In this document: positions 33,838 through 47,289 of the stretch, in pieces
How the letters are laid out: each line of letters starts with the position of its first letter
Numbering within the stretch: position 1 is the stretch's first letter
Assembly (NCBI GenBank): GCA_020152595.1
Contig: JAIGNY010001840.1
Location: 191,001 to 255,000, forward strand
Length of the DNA stretch: 64,000 nt
Origin: Chiridota heheva
Taxonomy: Eukaryota > Echinodermata > Holothuroidea > Apodida > Chiridotidae
Direction: 5' to 3'
Position numbers and translations under genes: made by a program
Notes under the pieces: model-generated
Database searches by the model: none
Told to the model about the DNA's origin: nothing
Seen by the model: the letters and a program-made list of their open reading frames with translations, nothing else

Positions 33838-35300
33838 ATAATAAGGTGACCATACAATATCCACGTATGTATAGCATCCTTAACATAATAAGGTGGCCAC
33901 ACAATAGCCACGTATGCATAGCATCCTTAACATAATAAGGTGGCCACACAATAGCCACGTATGCATAGCATCCTTAACACAATAGCCATGTATGTATAGC
34001 ATCCTTAGCATAATAAGGTGGCCACACAATAGCCACGTTTGCATAACATCCTTAACATAATAAGGTGGCCACACAACAGCCACGTATGCATAGCATCCTT
34101 AACATAATAAGGTGGCCACACAATAGTGCGTATGCATAGCATCCTTAACATAATAAGGTGGCCACACAATAGCCACGTATGCATAGCATCCTTAACACAA
34201 TAGCCATGTATGTATAGCATCCTTAGCATAATAAGGTGGCCACACAATAGCCACGTTTGCATAACATCCTTAACATAATAAGGTGGCCACACAATAGCCA
34301 CGTATGCATAGCATCCTTAACATAATAAGGTGGCCACACAATAGCCACGTATGCATAGCATCCTTAACATAATAAGGTGGCCACACAATAGCCACGTATG
34401 CATAGCATCCTTAACACAATAGCCAGGTATGTATAGCATCCTTAGCATAATAAAGTGGTCACACAATAGCCACGTATACATAGCATCCTTAACATAATGT
34501 GAGGGCCACACAATAGCCACATATGTATAGCATCCTTAACATAATAAGGTGGCCACACAATAGCCACATATGCATAGCATCCTTAACATAATAAGGTGGC
34601 CACACAATAGCCACGTATGCATAGCATCCTTACCACAATGTGAGTGCCACACAATAGCCACATATGCATAGCATCCTTAACATAATAAGGTGACCACACA
34701 ATAGCCACGTATGCATAGCATCCTTACCACAATGTGAGTGCCACACAATAGCCACATATGCATAGCATCCTTAACATAATAAGGTGGTCACACAATAGCC
34801 ACGTATGCATAGCATCCTTAACATAATAAAGTGGTCACACAATAGCCACGTATACATAGCATCCTTAACATAATAAGATGGCCACACAATAGCCACATAT
34901 GCATAGCATCCTTACCACAATGTGAGTGCCACACAATAGCCACATATGCATAGCATCCTTAACATAATAAGGTGGCCACACAATAGCCACGTATGCATAG
35001 CATCCTTACCACAATGTGAGTGCCACACAATAGCCACATATGCATAGCATCCTTAACATAATAAGGTGGCCACACAATAGCCACGTATGCATAGCATCCT
35101 TACCACAATGTGAGTGCCACACAATAGCCACATATGCATAGCATCCTTAACATAATAAAGTGGTCACACAATAGCCACGTATACATAGCATCCTTAACAT
35201 AATAAGATGGCCACACAATAGCCACATATGCATAGCATCCTTAATTTAATAAGGTGGCCACACAATAGCCACGTATACATAGCATCCTTAACACAATGGA
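33838..35300 (+). repeat. 47-bp minisatellite, second block
   Basis: Same unit as 32430-33505, about 31 copies, including shortened units (CCTTAACACAATAGCCATG) that recur as duplicated blocks at about 33970 and 34190. Confidence 0.95.
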
Positions 35301-35805
35301 TGGTAACACAAAGTATGCTCGTTAAATTTGGTATTTTTTTTAGTGTAATGCAAAATTCGCTCTAGTCATGCAAAGTAAAACCTTTCTTAAAAGAGTAGAA
35401 AGTGTATTAAAATATTTACATAAAAACATGAACAGTTGGTTTAATGAATTTTTTCTTCAAATTTTTCCATTGGTTTTTGGAAGGAAAACAATGATGCGTA
35501 ACATTGTTCTTTATGAGATGTTGTAAGGTTTTGTATATTAATTTATCATTGCCATTTATGCAAATTATTATAAAATTGTGACATTCCAGTAAGTATTCAT
35601 AAATGATGCATCAAATGCAACGAATAGCAAGGTGAAGTGAGAAAGAGGTACGGGCAAAGTAGAGCAAATGATGTGTATATAACCAAGCAGAATAGGATAT
35701 TTAATTTCTGCTTGCAAATGTTGAGGATGAAAAGGGGATAAACCTCATGTAATTCTTTCCTCCATCTCAGTTTTGAAGAGAATGGTTAAAAATAAAATTA
35801 GATTT
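35301..35805. other. Spacer between arrays, nothing recognised
   Basis: Unique A/T-rich DNA, no supported feature. Confidence 0.5.
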
Positions 35806-36945
35806 GGATTGGGGATGCGAATGTCCTTCTCCTGTTTAAACCATCGTAGCAGATGTTAGAAGATTTGAATCGAGGATGGGGATGTCCTTACCTGTTTAAA
35901 CCATCAGAGCAGATGTTAGGAGATTTGAATTGGGGGTGGGAATGTCTTACTCTTGTTTAAAACATCATAGCAGATATTAAGAGATTTGGATTGGGGGTGG
36001 GAATGTCCTTCTCCTGTTTAAACCACCGTAGCAGATGTTAAGTGATTTGAATAGGGGGTGGGAATGTCCGTCTGTTGTTTAAACCATTATAGCAGATGTT
36101 AAGAGATTTGGATTGGGGTAGGGATGACCTTCTCCTGTTTAAACCATTATAGCAGATGTTAAGAGATTTGGATTGAGGTGGGAATGTCCTTCTCCTGTTC
36201 AAACCATCAGAGCAGATGTTAAGAGATTTGGATTGAGGTGGGAATGTCCTTCTCCTGTTCAAAACCATCATTGAGGTTGGAATGTCCTTCTCCTGTTCAA
36301 ACCATCAGAGCAGATTCAAACCATTAGCAGATTAAGAGATTTGGATTGAGGTGGGAATGTCCTTCTCCTGTTTAAACCATCATAGCAAATGTTAAGAGAT
36401 TTGGAGAATGGATAGGAATGTCTGTCTCTTTTAACCATCATAGCAGATGGAATCAGAGCAAATGTTAAGAGATTTCTGTCTAAACCTCTTTTAACCATCA
36501 TAGCAGATGTTAAGAGATTTGGATTGGAGGTTGGAATGTCCTTCTCCTGTTCAAACCATCAGAGCAGATGTTAAGAGATTTGGATTGGAGGTTGGAATGT
36601 CCTTCTCCTGTTTAAACCATCAGAGCAGATGTTAAGAGATTTGGATTGTGGTGGGAATGTCCTGTTTAAACCATCATATCAGATGTTTAGAGATTTAGAT
36701 TGAGGGTAGGAATGTCCTTCTCCTGTTTGAACCATCATAGCAACGTTAAGAGATTTGAATTGGGGTGGGAATGTCCTTCTCCTGTTTAAACCATCATAGC
36801 AGATGTTAAGTGATTTGGATTGGGCGTTAGAATGTCCTTCTCCTGTTTAAACCACTATAACAGATGTTAAGAGATTTGGATTGGGGTAGGAATGTCTGCC
36901 CCCTCTTTAAACCACCATAACAGGTGTTAAGAGATTTGGATTGGA
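35806..36945 (+). repeat. 60-bp minisatellite, direct block 1
   Basis: The unit is AACCATCATAGCAGATGTTA, AGAGATTTGGATTGGGGTGG and GAATGTCCTTCTCCTGTTTA. About 19 divergent units are present. Confidence 0.93.
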
Positions 36946-38079
36946 GACGGACATTCCCACCCCAATCCATATATCTTGATATCTGCTATGGTGGTTTAAA
37001 CAGAAGAAGGACATTCTTACACCCAATCCAAATCTCTTAACATCTGTTATGATGGTTTAAACAGGGGAAGGACATTCCCACCCCAATCCATATCTATTAT
37101 CATCTGCTATAGTGGTTTAAACAGGGGAAGGACATTCCCACCCCAATCCATATCTCTTATCATCTGCTATGGTGGTTTAAACAGGGGAAGGACATTCCCA
37201 CCCCAATCCATATCTCTTATCATCTGCTATGGTGGTTTAAAAAGAATAAGGACATTCTCACACCCAATCTAAATCTCTTAATATCTGTTATGATGGTTTA
37301 AATCATCATGGTGGTTTTAAAAGAAGGACATTCCCTGTTATGACCCATGGGAAGGACATTCCCCCCAATTCAAATCTCTAAATATCTGCTATGATGGTTT
37401 AAACAGGGGAAGGACATTTCCACCCTAATTCATACCTCTTATTATCTGCTATGGTGGTTTAAACAGAAGAAGGACATTCTCACACCCAATCTAAATCTCT
37501 TAAAATCTGCTATGATGGTTAAACAGGGGAAGGACATTCCCACCCCAATCCAAATCTCTTGATATCTGCTATAATGGTTTAAACAGGGGAAGGACATTCC
37601 CACCCCAATCCAAATCTCTTATCATCTGCTATAGTTGTTTAAACAGAAGAAGGACATTCTCACACCCAATCCAAATCTCTTAATATTTGTTATGATTTTT
37701 TATACAGGGAAAAGACATCCCCACCCCAATCCAAATCTCTTAACATCTGCTGTAATGGTTTAAACAGGAGAAGGACTTTTCCACCCCAATCCAAATTTCC
37801 TAACATCTGCCCTTGTGGTTTAAACGGAGAAGAACATTCCCACCCCCTATTCAAATTTCTTAATATATGTTACAATGGTTTAAACAGGGAAGGACATTCC
37901 CACCCCAATCCAAATCTCTTAACATCTGCTATGATGGTTTAAAAAGAAGGATATTCCCACCCCCAATCCAAATCTCTTAACGTCTGCTATGGTGGTTTAA
38001 ACAAGTGAAGGACATTTTAACTCCCAATCAAAATCTCCTAGCATCTGCTATAATGATTTATACAGAAGAACATTCCCAT
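36946..38079 (-). repeat. 60-bp minisatellite, inverted block
   Basis: The same unit is read on the opposite strand (CCACCCCAATCCAAATCTCT, TAACATCTGCTATGATGGTT, TAAACAGGGGAAGGACATTC). About 19 units are present. Orientation switches at about 36945 and back at about 38079. Confidence 0.93.
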
Positions 38080-38835
38080 TTGGATTGGGGTGGGAATGTC
38101 CTTCCCCCATTTAAACCACCATAGCAGATGTTCGGAGATGTGGATTAAGGTGGGAATGTCCATTTCCTGTTTAAACCATCATATCAGATGTTAATGATTT
38201 GGATTGGGGTGGGAATGTTCTGCAACTGTTTAAACCATCATAGCAGATGTTAGGAGATATGGATTGGGAGTGGGAATGTCCTCCTATTTAAACCATTGTA
38301 GATGTTAAGAGATTTAGATTGGGTTGGAATGTCCTTCTCCTGTATAAACCATCATAGCAGATGTTAGGAGATGTGGATTGGGAGTGGGAATGTCCTCCTG
38401 TTTAAACCATCATTGTAGATGTTAAGAGATTTGGATTGGGGTGGCATTGTTCTTCCCTGATTTAACCATCATAGCAAATGTTAAGAGATTTTGATTGGGG
38501 TGGGAATGTCCTCCGTTTAAATCACCATACCAGATGTTAAGAGATTGGGGTGGGAATGTCCTACTCCTGTTTGAACCATCATAGCAGATGTTAAGAGATT
38601 TGGATTAGGGATGGGAATGTCCTTCTCTTGTTTAAACCATCATAGCAGATGTTAAGAAATTTGGATTGGGTGAAAATGTCCATCTCCTGTTTAAACCACC
38701 ATAGCAGATGTTATAAGATTTGGATTGGGGGTTGGAATGTCCTCCTCCTGTTTAAACCATCCTAGCAGATGTTAAGCGATTTGATGTGGAGGTGGAAATG
38801 TCCTTCTCCTGTTTAAGCCATTTTAGCAGTTAGAG
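38080..38835 (+). repeat. 60-bp minisatellite, direct block 2
   Basis: It returns to plus orientation with about 12-13 units, ending before unique sequence at about 38836. Confidence 0.93.
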
Positions 38836-38959
38836 AGGTTTGTCTGTTGCTCAGTACTTTTCACTAATAAATTGCTTATTAGTAGGTGAAGTCTCTACAA
38901 AATTGCTAATATTTAATTGATATTGATGGAAACGTTGCTATTTTTTAAAAAGATTTGTG

Positions 38960-39560
38960 GTTCTGATGGGATAGCATCAGGAACCTATGCATTCATGATG
39001 GCGTATGTGTTTATGTATGTATGTATGTGTTTATGTATGTATGTGTTTTTATGTATGTATGTATGTGTGTGTGTGACACTGAGCTCGTAAACACAATATC
39101 TCAAGAACGGTATTGCAGATTCATGTCATATGTGATATACAGATAGCCCATGGTCAGTAGCTGTGCCCTATTGTTTTTTGGTGGTAATATCTTGCATATT
39201 TATGAGTAGGCAAGGCTTAATGTAAAAATCTTTAAATGCTCATATTTTTAAAACTGCATGACTGATTGTTTCATAAGGTATAATTGTGTTGTTAGCAAGT
39301 GTGTACATGACATATTCATGGTTTCAAAGTTGAATTTCATCAATATGCATAGTGACTTAATATCGATTTTGTTGGAGAGCTCATAAACACAGTATTTCAA
39401 GAACGATATGTGGGATTCAAGTTATATGTGGTACATATATTACCCATGGACGGCAGATGTGCCTTATTGTTTTGGGGGCAATGTCGTGCATATGCTCATA
39501 TTTAACACCCAAATGTCTGTTTTGTTTCATATTTGAAATAATTTTGTTAGCAAGTGTATA
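38960..39560 (+). repeat. Second copy of the compound 296-bp repeat
   Basis: It opens with GATAGCATCAGGAACCTATG, a TATG/TGTG microsatellite (about 39000-39075), then units with GAGCTCGTAAACACAATATC, ATCTCAAGAACGGTAT-like words, CAGATAGCCCATGGTC and GGCAAGGCTTAATG. It is homologous to 12195-12907. Confidence 0.8.
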
Positions 39561-39835
39561 CATGTTAATGGGATAAAAATGGTTGAAGTTGATTAATTGT
39601 GAAATTCCATTCTTGTGAGTACTGTGAGTTACTTGGTTGTCATTCTTATTTTGAGCCCGTTGTGCAATAACATTTAGTATCAAATAGTTCAAACTTAAAA
39701 TCTATTTTGTGCTTCGGAACTTCATAACCTTTGGTTTTCTGATTCAATATACATTAGTGAATGTTGCCTCTACCTGTCCAATTGCCTAAAGGTTGGCAAT
39801 GTATCCCTGCCTCTTATTGTATGCATAACCCATAT

Positions 39836-40715
39836 GCAGGACGTGCTGTATATGTTACCTATATGCAGGAATGGTGCCTGGAGGGGTGCTGTATACATCA
39901 CCTATATGCAGGAATGGTGCCTGGAGGGGTGCTGTATACATCACCTATATGCAGGAATGGTGCCTGGTGGGGTGCTGTATATGTTACCCATATGCAGGAA
40001 TGGTGCCTGGTGGGGTGCTGTATGCATCACCTATATGCAGGAATGGTGCCTGGTGGGGTGCAGTATGCATCACCTATATGCAGGAATGGTGCCTGGTGGG
40101 GTGCTGTATACATCACCTATATGCAGGAATGGTGCCTGGAGGGGTGCTGTATACATCACCTTTATGCAGGAATGGTGCCTGGAGGGGTGCTGTATATGTT
40201 ACCTATATGCAGGAATGGTGCCTGGTGGGGTACTGTATACATCACCTATATGCAGGAATGGTGCCTGGAGGGGTGCTGTATACATCACCTATATGCAGGA
40301 ATGGTGCCTGGAGGGTTGCTGTATGCATCACCTATATGCAGGAATGGTGCCTGGAGGGGTGCTATATACATCACCTATATGCAGGAATGGTGCATGGAGG
40401 GGTGCTGTATACATTATCTATATGCAGGAATGGTGCCTGGTGGGGTGCTGTATACATCACCTATATGCAGGAATGGTGTCTGGAGGGGTGCTGTATACAT
40501 CACCTATATGCAGGAATGGTGCCTGGAGGGGTGCTGTATACATCACCTATATGCAGGAATGGTGCCTGGTGGGGTGCTGTATACATTACCTATATGCAGG
40601 AATGGTGCCTGGTGGGGTGCTGTATGCATCACCTATATGCAGGAATGGTGCTTGGAGGGGTGCTGTATACATTACCTATATGCAGGAATGGTGCCTGGTG
40701 GGGTCTCCTGCAGGG
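39836..40715 (+). repeat. 43-bp minisatellite, about 20 copies
   Basis: The unit is ATATGCAGGAATGGTGCCTG plus GAGGGGTGCTGTATACATCACCT. It lacks stops, so all three plus frames stay open for about 290-346 codons. These are not genes. Confidence 0.95.
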
Positions 40716-41204
40716 GACATTGTTTAACAATCAAGGTATTATTTGAATGCTGTTTTATTTGTAAGGAACATAGCTCGAAAGTAATATCATGCTTGACTTA
40801 ACAAGGATGATGGTTTGCTGTAAAACTTGAATTTTACAGTACACAAATTAGAGAAACATCGGTTTCGAAATTGTAAGATTGATAGGTAGCACTTAGGATT
40901 ACCTTGGCAGTAACAGTAGGAATGAGTTTACTAACTGCCATTTGTAAATGATAACTTGGTAATAAATCTGGTTAGTATCTACACATGTTGTACAGCTGGG
41001 TGTCCTCATGGAGGTAATATCTAAAAGGTGACCTCTATATATAGAATCAAACTGAGCATCTTGGGCTGCAGGGCTAAAAAGAGGGCTACTAACATGTTGT
41101 TTTTCTTGGTGTGTGTGTGGGATGGGAGGGGGGGAGGGGGTAGACAGGAAATGGGTATTGAGTGATGGATGAAAGGAAGATATGAATAAACTTGCTAGTG
41201 TTAA
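40716..41204. other. Spacer, nothing recognised
   Basis: Unique DNA with a short G-rich run (41117-41142). No gene was seen. Confidence 0.45.
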
Positions 41205-41490
41205 ATGTTGCAGTTTTAGGCAAGGAAAAACAATTCCAATTACATTACACTTGTTGCTGAAATGAACATTACATTGCACTTGTTGCTGAATAAGCATTGC
41301 ATTACACTTTTTGCTGAATAAGCATTACAATACACTATTTGCTAAATAAACATTACATTACACTTGTTGCTGAATAAGCATTACATTACACTTGTTGCTG
41401 AATGAACATTACATTACACTTGTAGCTGAATAAGCATTACATTATACTTGTTGCTGAATAACGTTACATTACACTTGTTGCTGAATAAGC
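41205..41490 (+). repeat. 28-bp minisatellite, about 10 copies
   Basis: The unit is CATTACATTACACTTGTTGC followed by TGAATAAG, with small length changes. Confidence 0.92.
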
Positions 41491-42059
41491 ACATGTACAG
41501 TAGAATTTGGCAACTTCATTCCTTTAAAGTAATTTCCTTGTTGGCACAGAATAGAGATAATTATTGGAATCTATTCTTTTTTATCTTTCAATAAATGAAA
41601 TTAACAATTTTTTTCTTCAGTATCTTGCACTGCCTAAGTAGTATGAGCTGATGCACAAAATGACTGTTTGTCTGCTTCTATAAAGTGATTGTAAATTAAT
41701 GTGTGTGGCTGAATGTCAGATGTTTAGCCTTGGTTTATTTATATTTGAGTAAATTATGTTTTGTAATGAATATGAAACTAAAGCCATGTTGCAATATTTA
41801 TAAGCACTTTCATTTTAATATAATTTACATCTTCTGCTCAAGAGCTATGATAGCAAATCCCAGAATAAATTTCACCTCGTAATGATGGTCATCCTCTTTG
41901 TAGTTTCTTGCAGTTACAGCAATAGAGAAGTTTATAATGGAGATGTCTGTTAAATAAACTTAAGCTGATCCCCAAACTGACAACCTCTCAAGTATTAATT
42001 CACAAGGAGAACCACTGCAAAAACCTGAATAAACATTTTTGAGGTGCTGCCATTTCACA
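41491..42059. other. Spacer, nothing recognised
   Basis: A/T-rich unique DNA without coding or repeat signal. Confidence 0.45.
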
Positions 42060-42660
42060 TAGAAACAAGCTCGAGACTTCTTAAGTTCAGTAACGCATAT
42101 AACATAACATGACGGACTAAAAAGGATTAGCTAACCCATATAAAGCCCAAACTAACACCACCACCACAACAACAAAAATGCCCAGAATTAGTAACAAACT
42201 TTTCAATATTAACTTTGAAATTGTGAACAGAATTGGAGCTAACCACCCACTCGGGTAAACCATTCCACCCATTCACAACTCTTTGCGAAAAGCTAAAACA
42301 CTGAATATCTATCCTTGAGAACTGTGGTCAACTCCAAACTGATACCACTTCTCACATGAGGATTAGCAGAAACATGCAAGAAATAACAGAAAGTCAAAGC
42401 ATCACTACCAGATAGGAATTTAAAAACCTGAATTATATCACCATGTACTCTTCTCAATTCAAGCGTGGTCAAACCAAGAATTCGCAACCTTGATTCATAA
42501 GAGATTCTTTACTTTGGAAATAAGTCTAGTGGCTCTTTGCTGAACCTGCTCCAAAATGAACTTATCCTTCTCATAAAGGGGACTCCCAAGCCTGAATAGC
42601 ATACTAACGGTGAGGCCTGACTAACTGCTTATTTAAATTTAGAACAACCTCTCTACCAAG
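42060..42660 (-). mobile_element. CR1/L2-like LINE, 3' end of the RT frame plus 3' UTR
   Basis: On the minus strand: LGSPLYEKDKFILEQVQQRA, TRLISKV, then LTTLELRRVHGDIIQVFKFL and FSFSQRVVNGWNGLPEWVV. These are the conserved C-terminal blocks after RT in CR1/L2/Rex-type LINEs (Q-x-R-A, R-R-x-R-G-D, S-Q-R-V-V-N-x-W-N-x-L-P). The 3' UTR resembles 13225-13410. A stop or frame change separates the blocks near 42500. Heavily 5'-truncated. Confidence 0.8.
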
Positions 42661-42877
42661 ACAACAAATTCTTCTAATATATAATTAGTTTAAAAATGAT
42701 GTCTAAAAAATGAATACGCAAGTTGGTTAAAAATCACATGAATGAAGTTTTTTTTGTGCTATTTTACCAAGCAGCAGTAGCGAGAGTAGTGCTGTCAGGT
42801 AAGGGCATTTTTTACCTGTGGAGTTCGGACCTCAAACAAGGACCAAAACCTCAGAAACCTATTGACAATAAAGATCT

Positions 42878-45800
42878 TTAGCCATCCATCCTGCCATACA
42901 TCACTAATTTATTATCAACTTTTAATGATATAGATCAGGAGCCATCCATCCTGCCATACATCACTATTTTATTATCAACTTTTGATGATATAGATCTGGA
43001 GCCGTCCATCCTGTCATACATCACTAATTTATTATCAATGTTTGATAATATAGATCTGAAGCCCTCTATCCTGCCATACGTCACTAATTTATTATCAACT
43101 TTTGATGATAAAGATCTTTAGCCATTCATCCTGCCATACATCACTAATTTATTATCAACTTTTGACTATAAAGATCTTTAGCCATCCATCCTGCCATACA
43201 TCACTAATTTATCATCAACTGTTCATGATAAAGACCTGGAGCTGTCCATTCTGCCATACATCACTAATTCATTATCAACATTTCATAATATAGATCTGGA
43301 GCCGTCAATCCTGCCATACATCACTAATTTGTTATCAACTTTTAAAGATAAAGATCTGGAGCCGTCCATTCTGCCATACATCACTAATTTATTGTCAATT
43401 TTGATGATATAGATCTAAAGCCATCCATCCTGCCATACATCACTAATTCATTATTAACTTTTGATAATATAGATCTGGAGCCCTCTATCCTGCCATACAT
43501 CACTAATTTATTATCAACTTTTGATGACAAAGATCTAAAGCCGTCCATCCTGCCATACATCACTAATTTATTATCAACTTTTGATGATGTAGATCTAAAG
43601 CCGTCCATTGTGCCATACATCACTAATTTATCATCAACTGTTGATGATATAGATCTGAAGCCATCCATCCTGCCATACATTACTAATCTATAATCAACTG
43701 TTGATAATAAAGATTTGGAGCCCTTTATCCTGCCATACATCAATAATTTATCATCAACTGTTGATGATAAAGATCTGGGCCCTCCATCCTGCCATACATC
43801 ACTAATTTATCATCAACTTCTAATGATATAGATCAGGAGCCCTCTATCCTGCGATATATCACTAATTTATTATCATTTTTTGATAATAAAGATCTGGAGC
43901 CATCCATCCTGCCATACATCACTAATTTATCATCAACTTTGATAATAAAGATCTGGAGCCCTTCATCCTGCCATACATCACTAATTTATTATCAACTTTT
44001 GACTATAAAGATCTTTAGCCATCCATCCTGCCATACATCACTAATTTATTATCAACTTTTAATGATATAGATCAGGAGCCATCCATCCTGCCATACATCA
44101 CTATTTTATTATTAACTTTTGATGATATAGATCTGGAGCCGTCCATCCTGTCATACATCACTAATCTATTATCAACTTTTTATGATAAAGATCTTTAGCC
44201 ATCCATCCTGCCATACATCACTAATTCATTATCAACTTTTAATAATATAGATCTGGAGCCCTCTATCCTGCCATACATCACTAATTTATTATCAACTTTT
44301 GATGATAAAGATCTGGAGCCCTCTATCCTGCCATACATCACTAATTTATTATCAACTTTTGATGACAAAGATCTAAAGCCGTCCATCCTGCCATACATTA
44401 CTAATTTAATATCAACTTTTGATGATAAAGACCTGGAGCCGTCTATTCTGCCATACATCACTAATTTAGCATCAACTTTTAATGATGTATAACTGGAGCC
44501 CTCCATCCTGCCATACATCACTAATTTATCATCAACTTTTGATGATATAAATCTGGAGCCCTCTATCCTGCCATACATAACTAATTTATAATCAACTGTT
44601 GATGATATAGATGTGAAGCCGTCCATCCTGCCATACATCACTAATTTATTATCAACTTTTAATGATGTATAAATGGAGCCATCCATCCTGCCATACATCA
44701 CTAATTTATCATCAACTGTTGATAATAAAGATCAGGAGCCCTCTATCCTGCCATACATCACTAATTTATCACCAACTGTTGATGATAAAGATCTGGAGCC
44801 CCCCATCCTGCCATACATCACTAATTTATTATCAACTTTTAATGAGTATAACTGGAGCCCTCCATCCTGCCATACATCACTAATTTATCATCAACTTTTA
44901 ATGATATAGATCAGGAGCCCTTTATCCTGCCATATATCACTAATTTATTATCATTTTCTGATGATAAAGACCTGGAGCCTTCCATCCTGCCATACATCAC
45001 TAATTTATCATCAACTTTGATGATAAAGATCTGGAGCCCTTCATCCTGCCATACATCACTAATTTATTATCAACTTTTGACTATAAAGATCTTAAGCCAT
45101 CCATCCTGCCATACATCACTAATTTATTATCAACTTTTAATGATATAGATCAGGAGCCATCCATCCTGCCATACATCACTAATTTATCATCAACTTATGA
45201 TGATAAAGATCTGGAGCCGTCCATCCTGTCATACATCACTAATTTATTATCAACTTTTGATAATATAGATCTAAGCCCTCTATCCTGCCATACATAACTA
45301 ATTTATTGTCAACTTTTAATAATATAGATCTGGAGCCCTCTATCCTGCCATACATCACTAATTTATTATCAACTTTTAATAATATAGATCTGGAGCCCTC
45401 TATCCTGCCATACATCACTATATTATTATCAACTTTTCATGATAAAAATCTGGAGCCGTCCATCCTGCCATACATCACTAATTTATTATCAACTTTTGAT
45501 GATACAGATCTGAAGCCGTCCATCCTGCCATACATCACTAATTTATTATCAACTGTTGATGATAAAGATCTGAAGCGGTCCATTTTGCCATACATCACTA
45601 ATCTATTATCAAGTTTTGATGATATAGATCTGAAGCCGTCCATCCTGCCATACATCACTAATTTATCATCAACTTTTGATGATAAAGACCTGGGGCTGTC
45701 CATCCTGCCATACATCACTAATTTAGCATCAACTTTTAATGATGTATAACTGGAGCCATCCATCCTGCCATACATCACTAATTTATTATCAACTGTTGGT

Positions 45801-47289
45801 GATAAAGACCTGGAGCTGTCCATTCTGCCATACATCACTAATTTATCATCAATTTTTGATGATAAAGACCTGGAGCCCTTCATCCTGCCATACATCACTA
45901 ATTTATCATCAACTGTTGATAATAAAGGTAAGGAGCCCTCTATCCTGCCATACATCACTAATTTATCATCAACTGTTGATGATAAAGATCTGAAGCCCCC
46001 CCCCCCCCCTCCTCTTTCCCATTCTGCAATACATCACTAATTTATTATCAACTTTTAATGATGCATAACTGGAGCCCTCCATCCTGCCATACATCACTAG
46101 TTTATCATCAACTGTTGATAATAAAGATCAGGAGCCCTCTATCCTGCCAAACATCACTAATTTGTCATCAACTGTTGATGATAAAGATCTGGAGCCCCCC
46201 ATCCTGCCATATATCACTAATTTATTATCAACTTTTAATGATGTATAACTGGAGCCCTCCATCCTGCCATACATCACTAATTTATCATCAACTTGTAATG
46301 ATATAGATCAGCAGCCCTCTATTCTGCCATATATCACTAATTTATTATCATTTTTTGATGATAAAGATTTGGAGCCATCCATCCTGCCATACATCACTAA
46401 TTTATCATCAACTTTGATGATATAGATCTGGAGCCCTTCATCCTGCCATACATCACCAATTTGTTATCAACTTCTGATGATATAGATCAGGAGCCCTCTA
46501 TCCTACCATACATCACCAATTTATCATCAACTGTTGATGATAAAGATCTGGAGCTGTTCAATCTGCCATACATCACTAATTTACTATCAACTTTTGATAA
46601 TATAGATCTGGAGCCGTCCATCCTGTCATACATCACTAATTTGTTATCAACTTTTGATGATATAGATCAGGAGCTCTATATTCTGCCATACATCACTAAT
46701 TTAATATCAACTTTTGATGATAAAGATCTTTAGCCATCCATCCTGCCATACATCACTATGTTATTATCAACTTTTGACTATAAAGATCTTTACCCCTCTA
46801 TCCTGCCATACATCACTAATTTATTATCAACTTTTGATGATATAGATCTGGAGCCGTCCATCCTGTCATACATCACTAATTTATCATCAACTTTTGATAT
46901 AGATCTGAAGCCCTCTATCCTGCCATACATCACTAATTTATTATCAACTTTTAATAATATAGATATGGAGCCCTCTATCCTGCCATACATCACTAACTTA
47001 TTATCAACTTTTGATGATAAAGATCTGGAGCCGTCCATCATGCCATACATCACTAATTTATTATCAACTTTTGATGATATAGATCTGGAGCCTTCTATCC
47101 TGCCATACATCACTAATTTATCATCAACTGTTGATGATATAGATCTGAAGCCTTCCATCCTGCCATACATCACTAAATCATTATCAACTTTTGATGATAA
47201 AGATCTGGAGCCGTTCATCCTACCATACATCACTAATTTGTTATCAACTTTTGATGATATAAATCTGGAGCCCTCTATACTGCCATACA
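42878..47289 (+). repeat. 60-bp minisatellite, first part
   Basis: The unit is CCATACATCACTAATTTATT, ATCAACTTTTGATGATATAG, ATCTGGAGCCGTCCATCCTG. It is exactly 20 codons and open on both strands where stops are absent. More than 70 units are present, with larger blocks repeated, for example 43797-44220 against about 44881-45280. A poly-C interruption lies near 45997-46012. Confidence 0.96.

Noticed and set aside
30490-35300. Possible CRISPR-like arrays
   Set aside because: Units are contiguous with no unique spacers of constant length, and the host is eukaryotic. These are minisatellites.
39761-40801. Three overlapping plus-strand frames of 291-346 codons rich in Cys, Gly and Trp
   Set aside because: All three frames are open across a 43-bp array, which is a composition effect and not coding selection.
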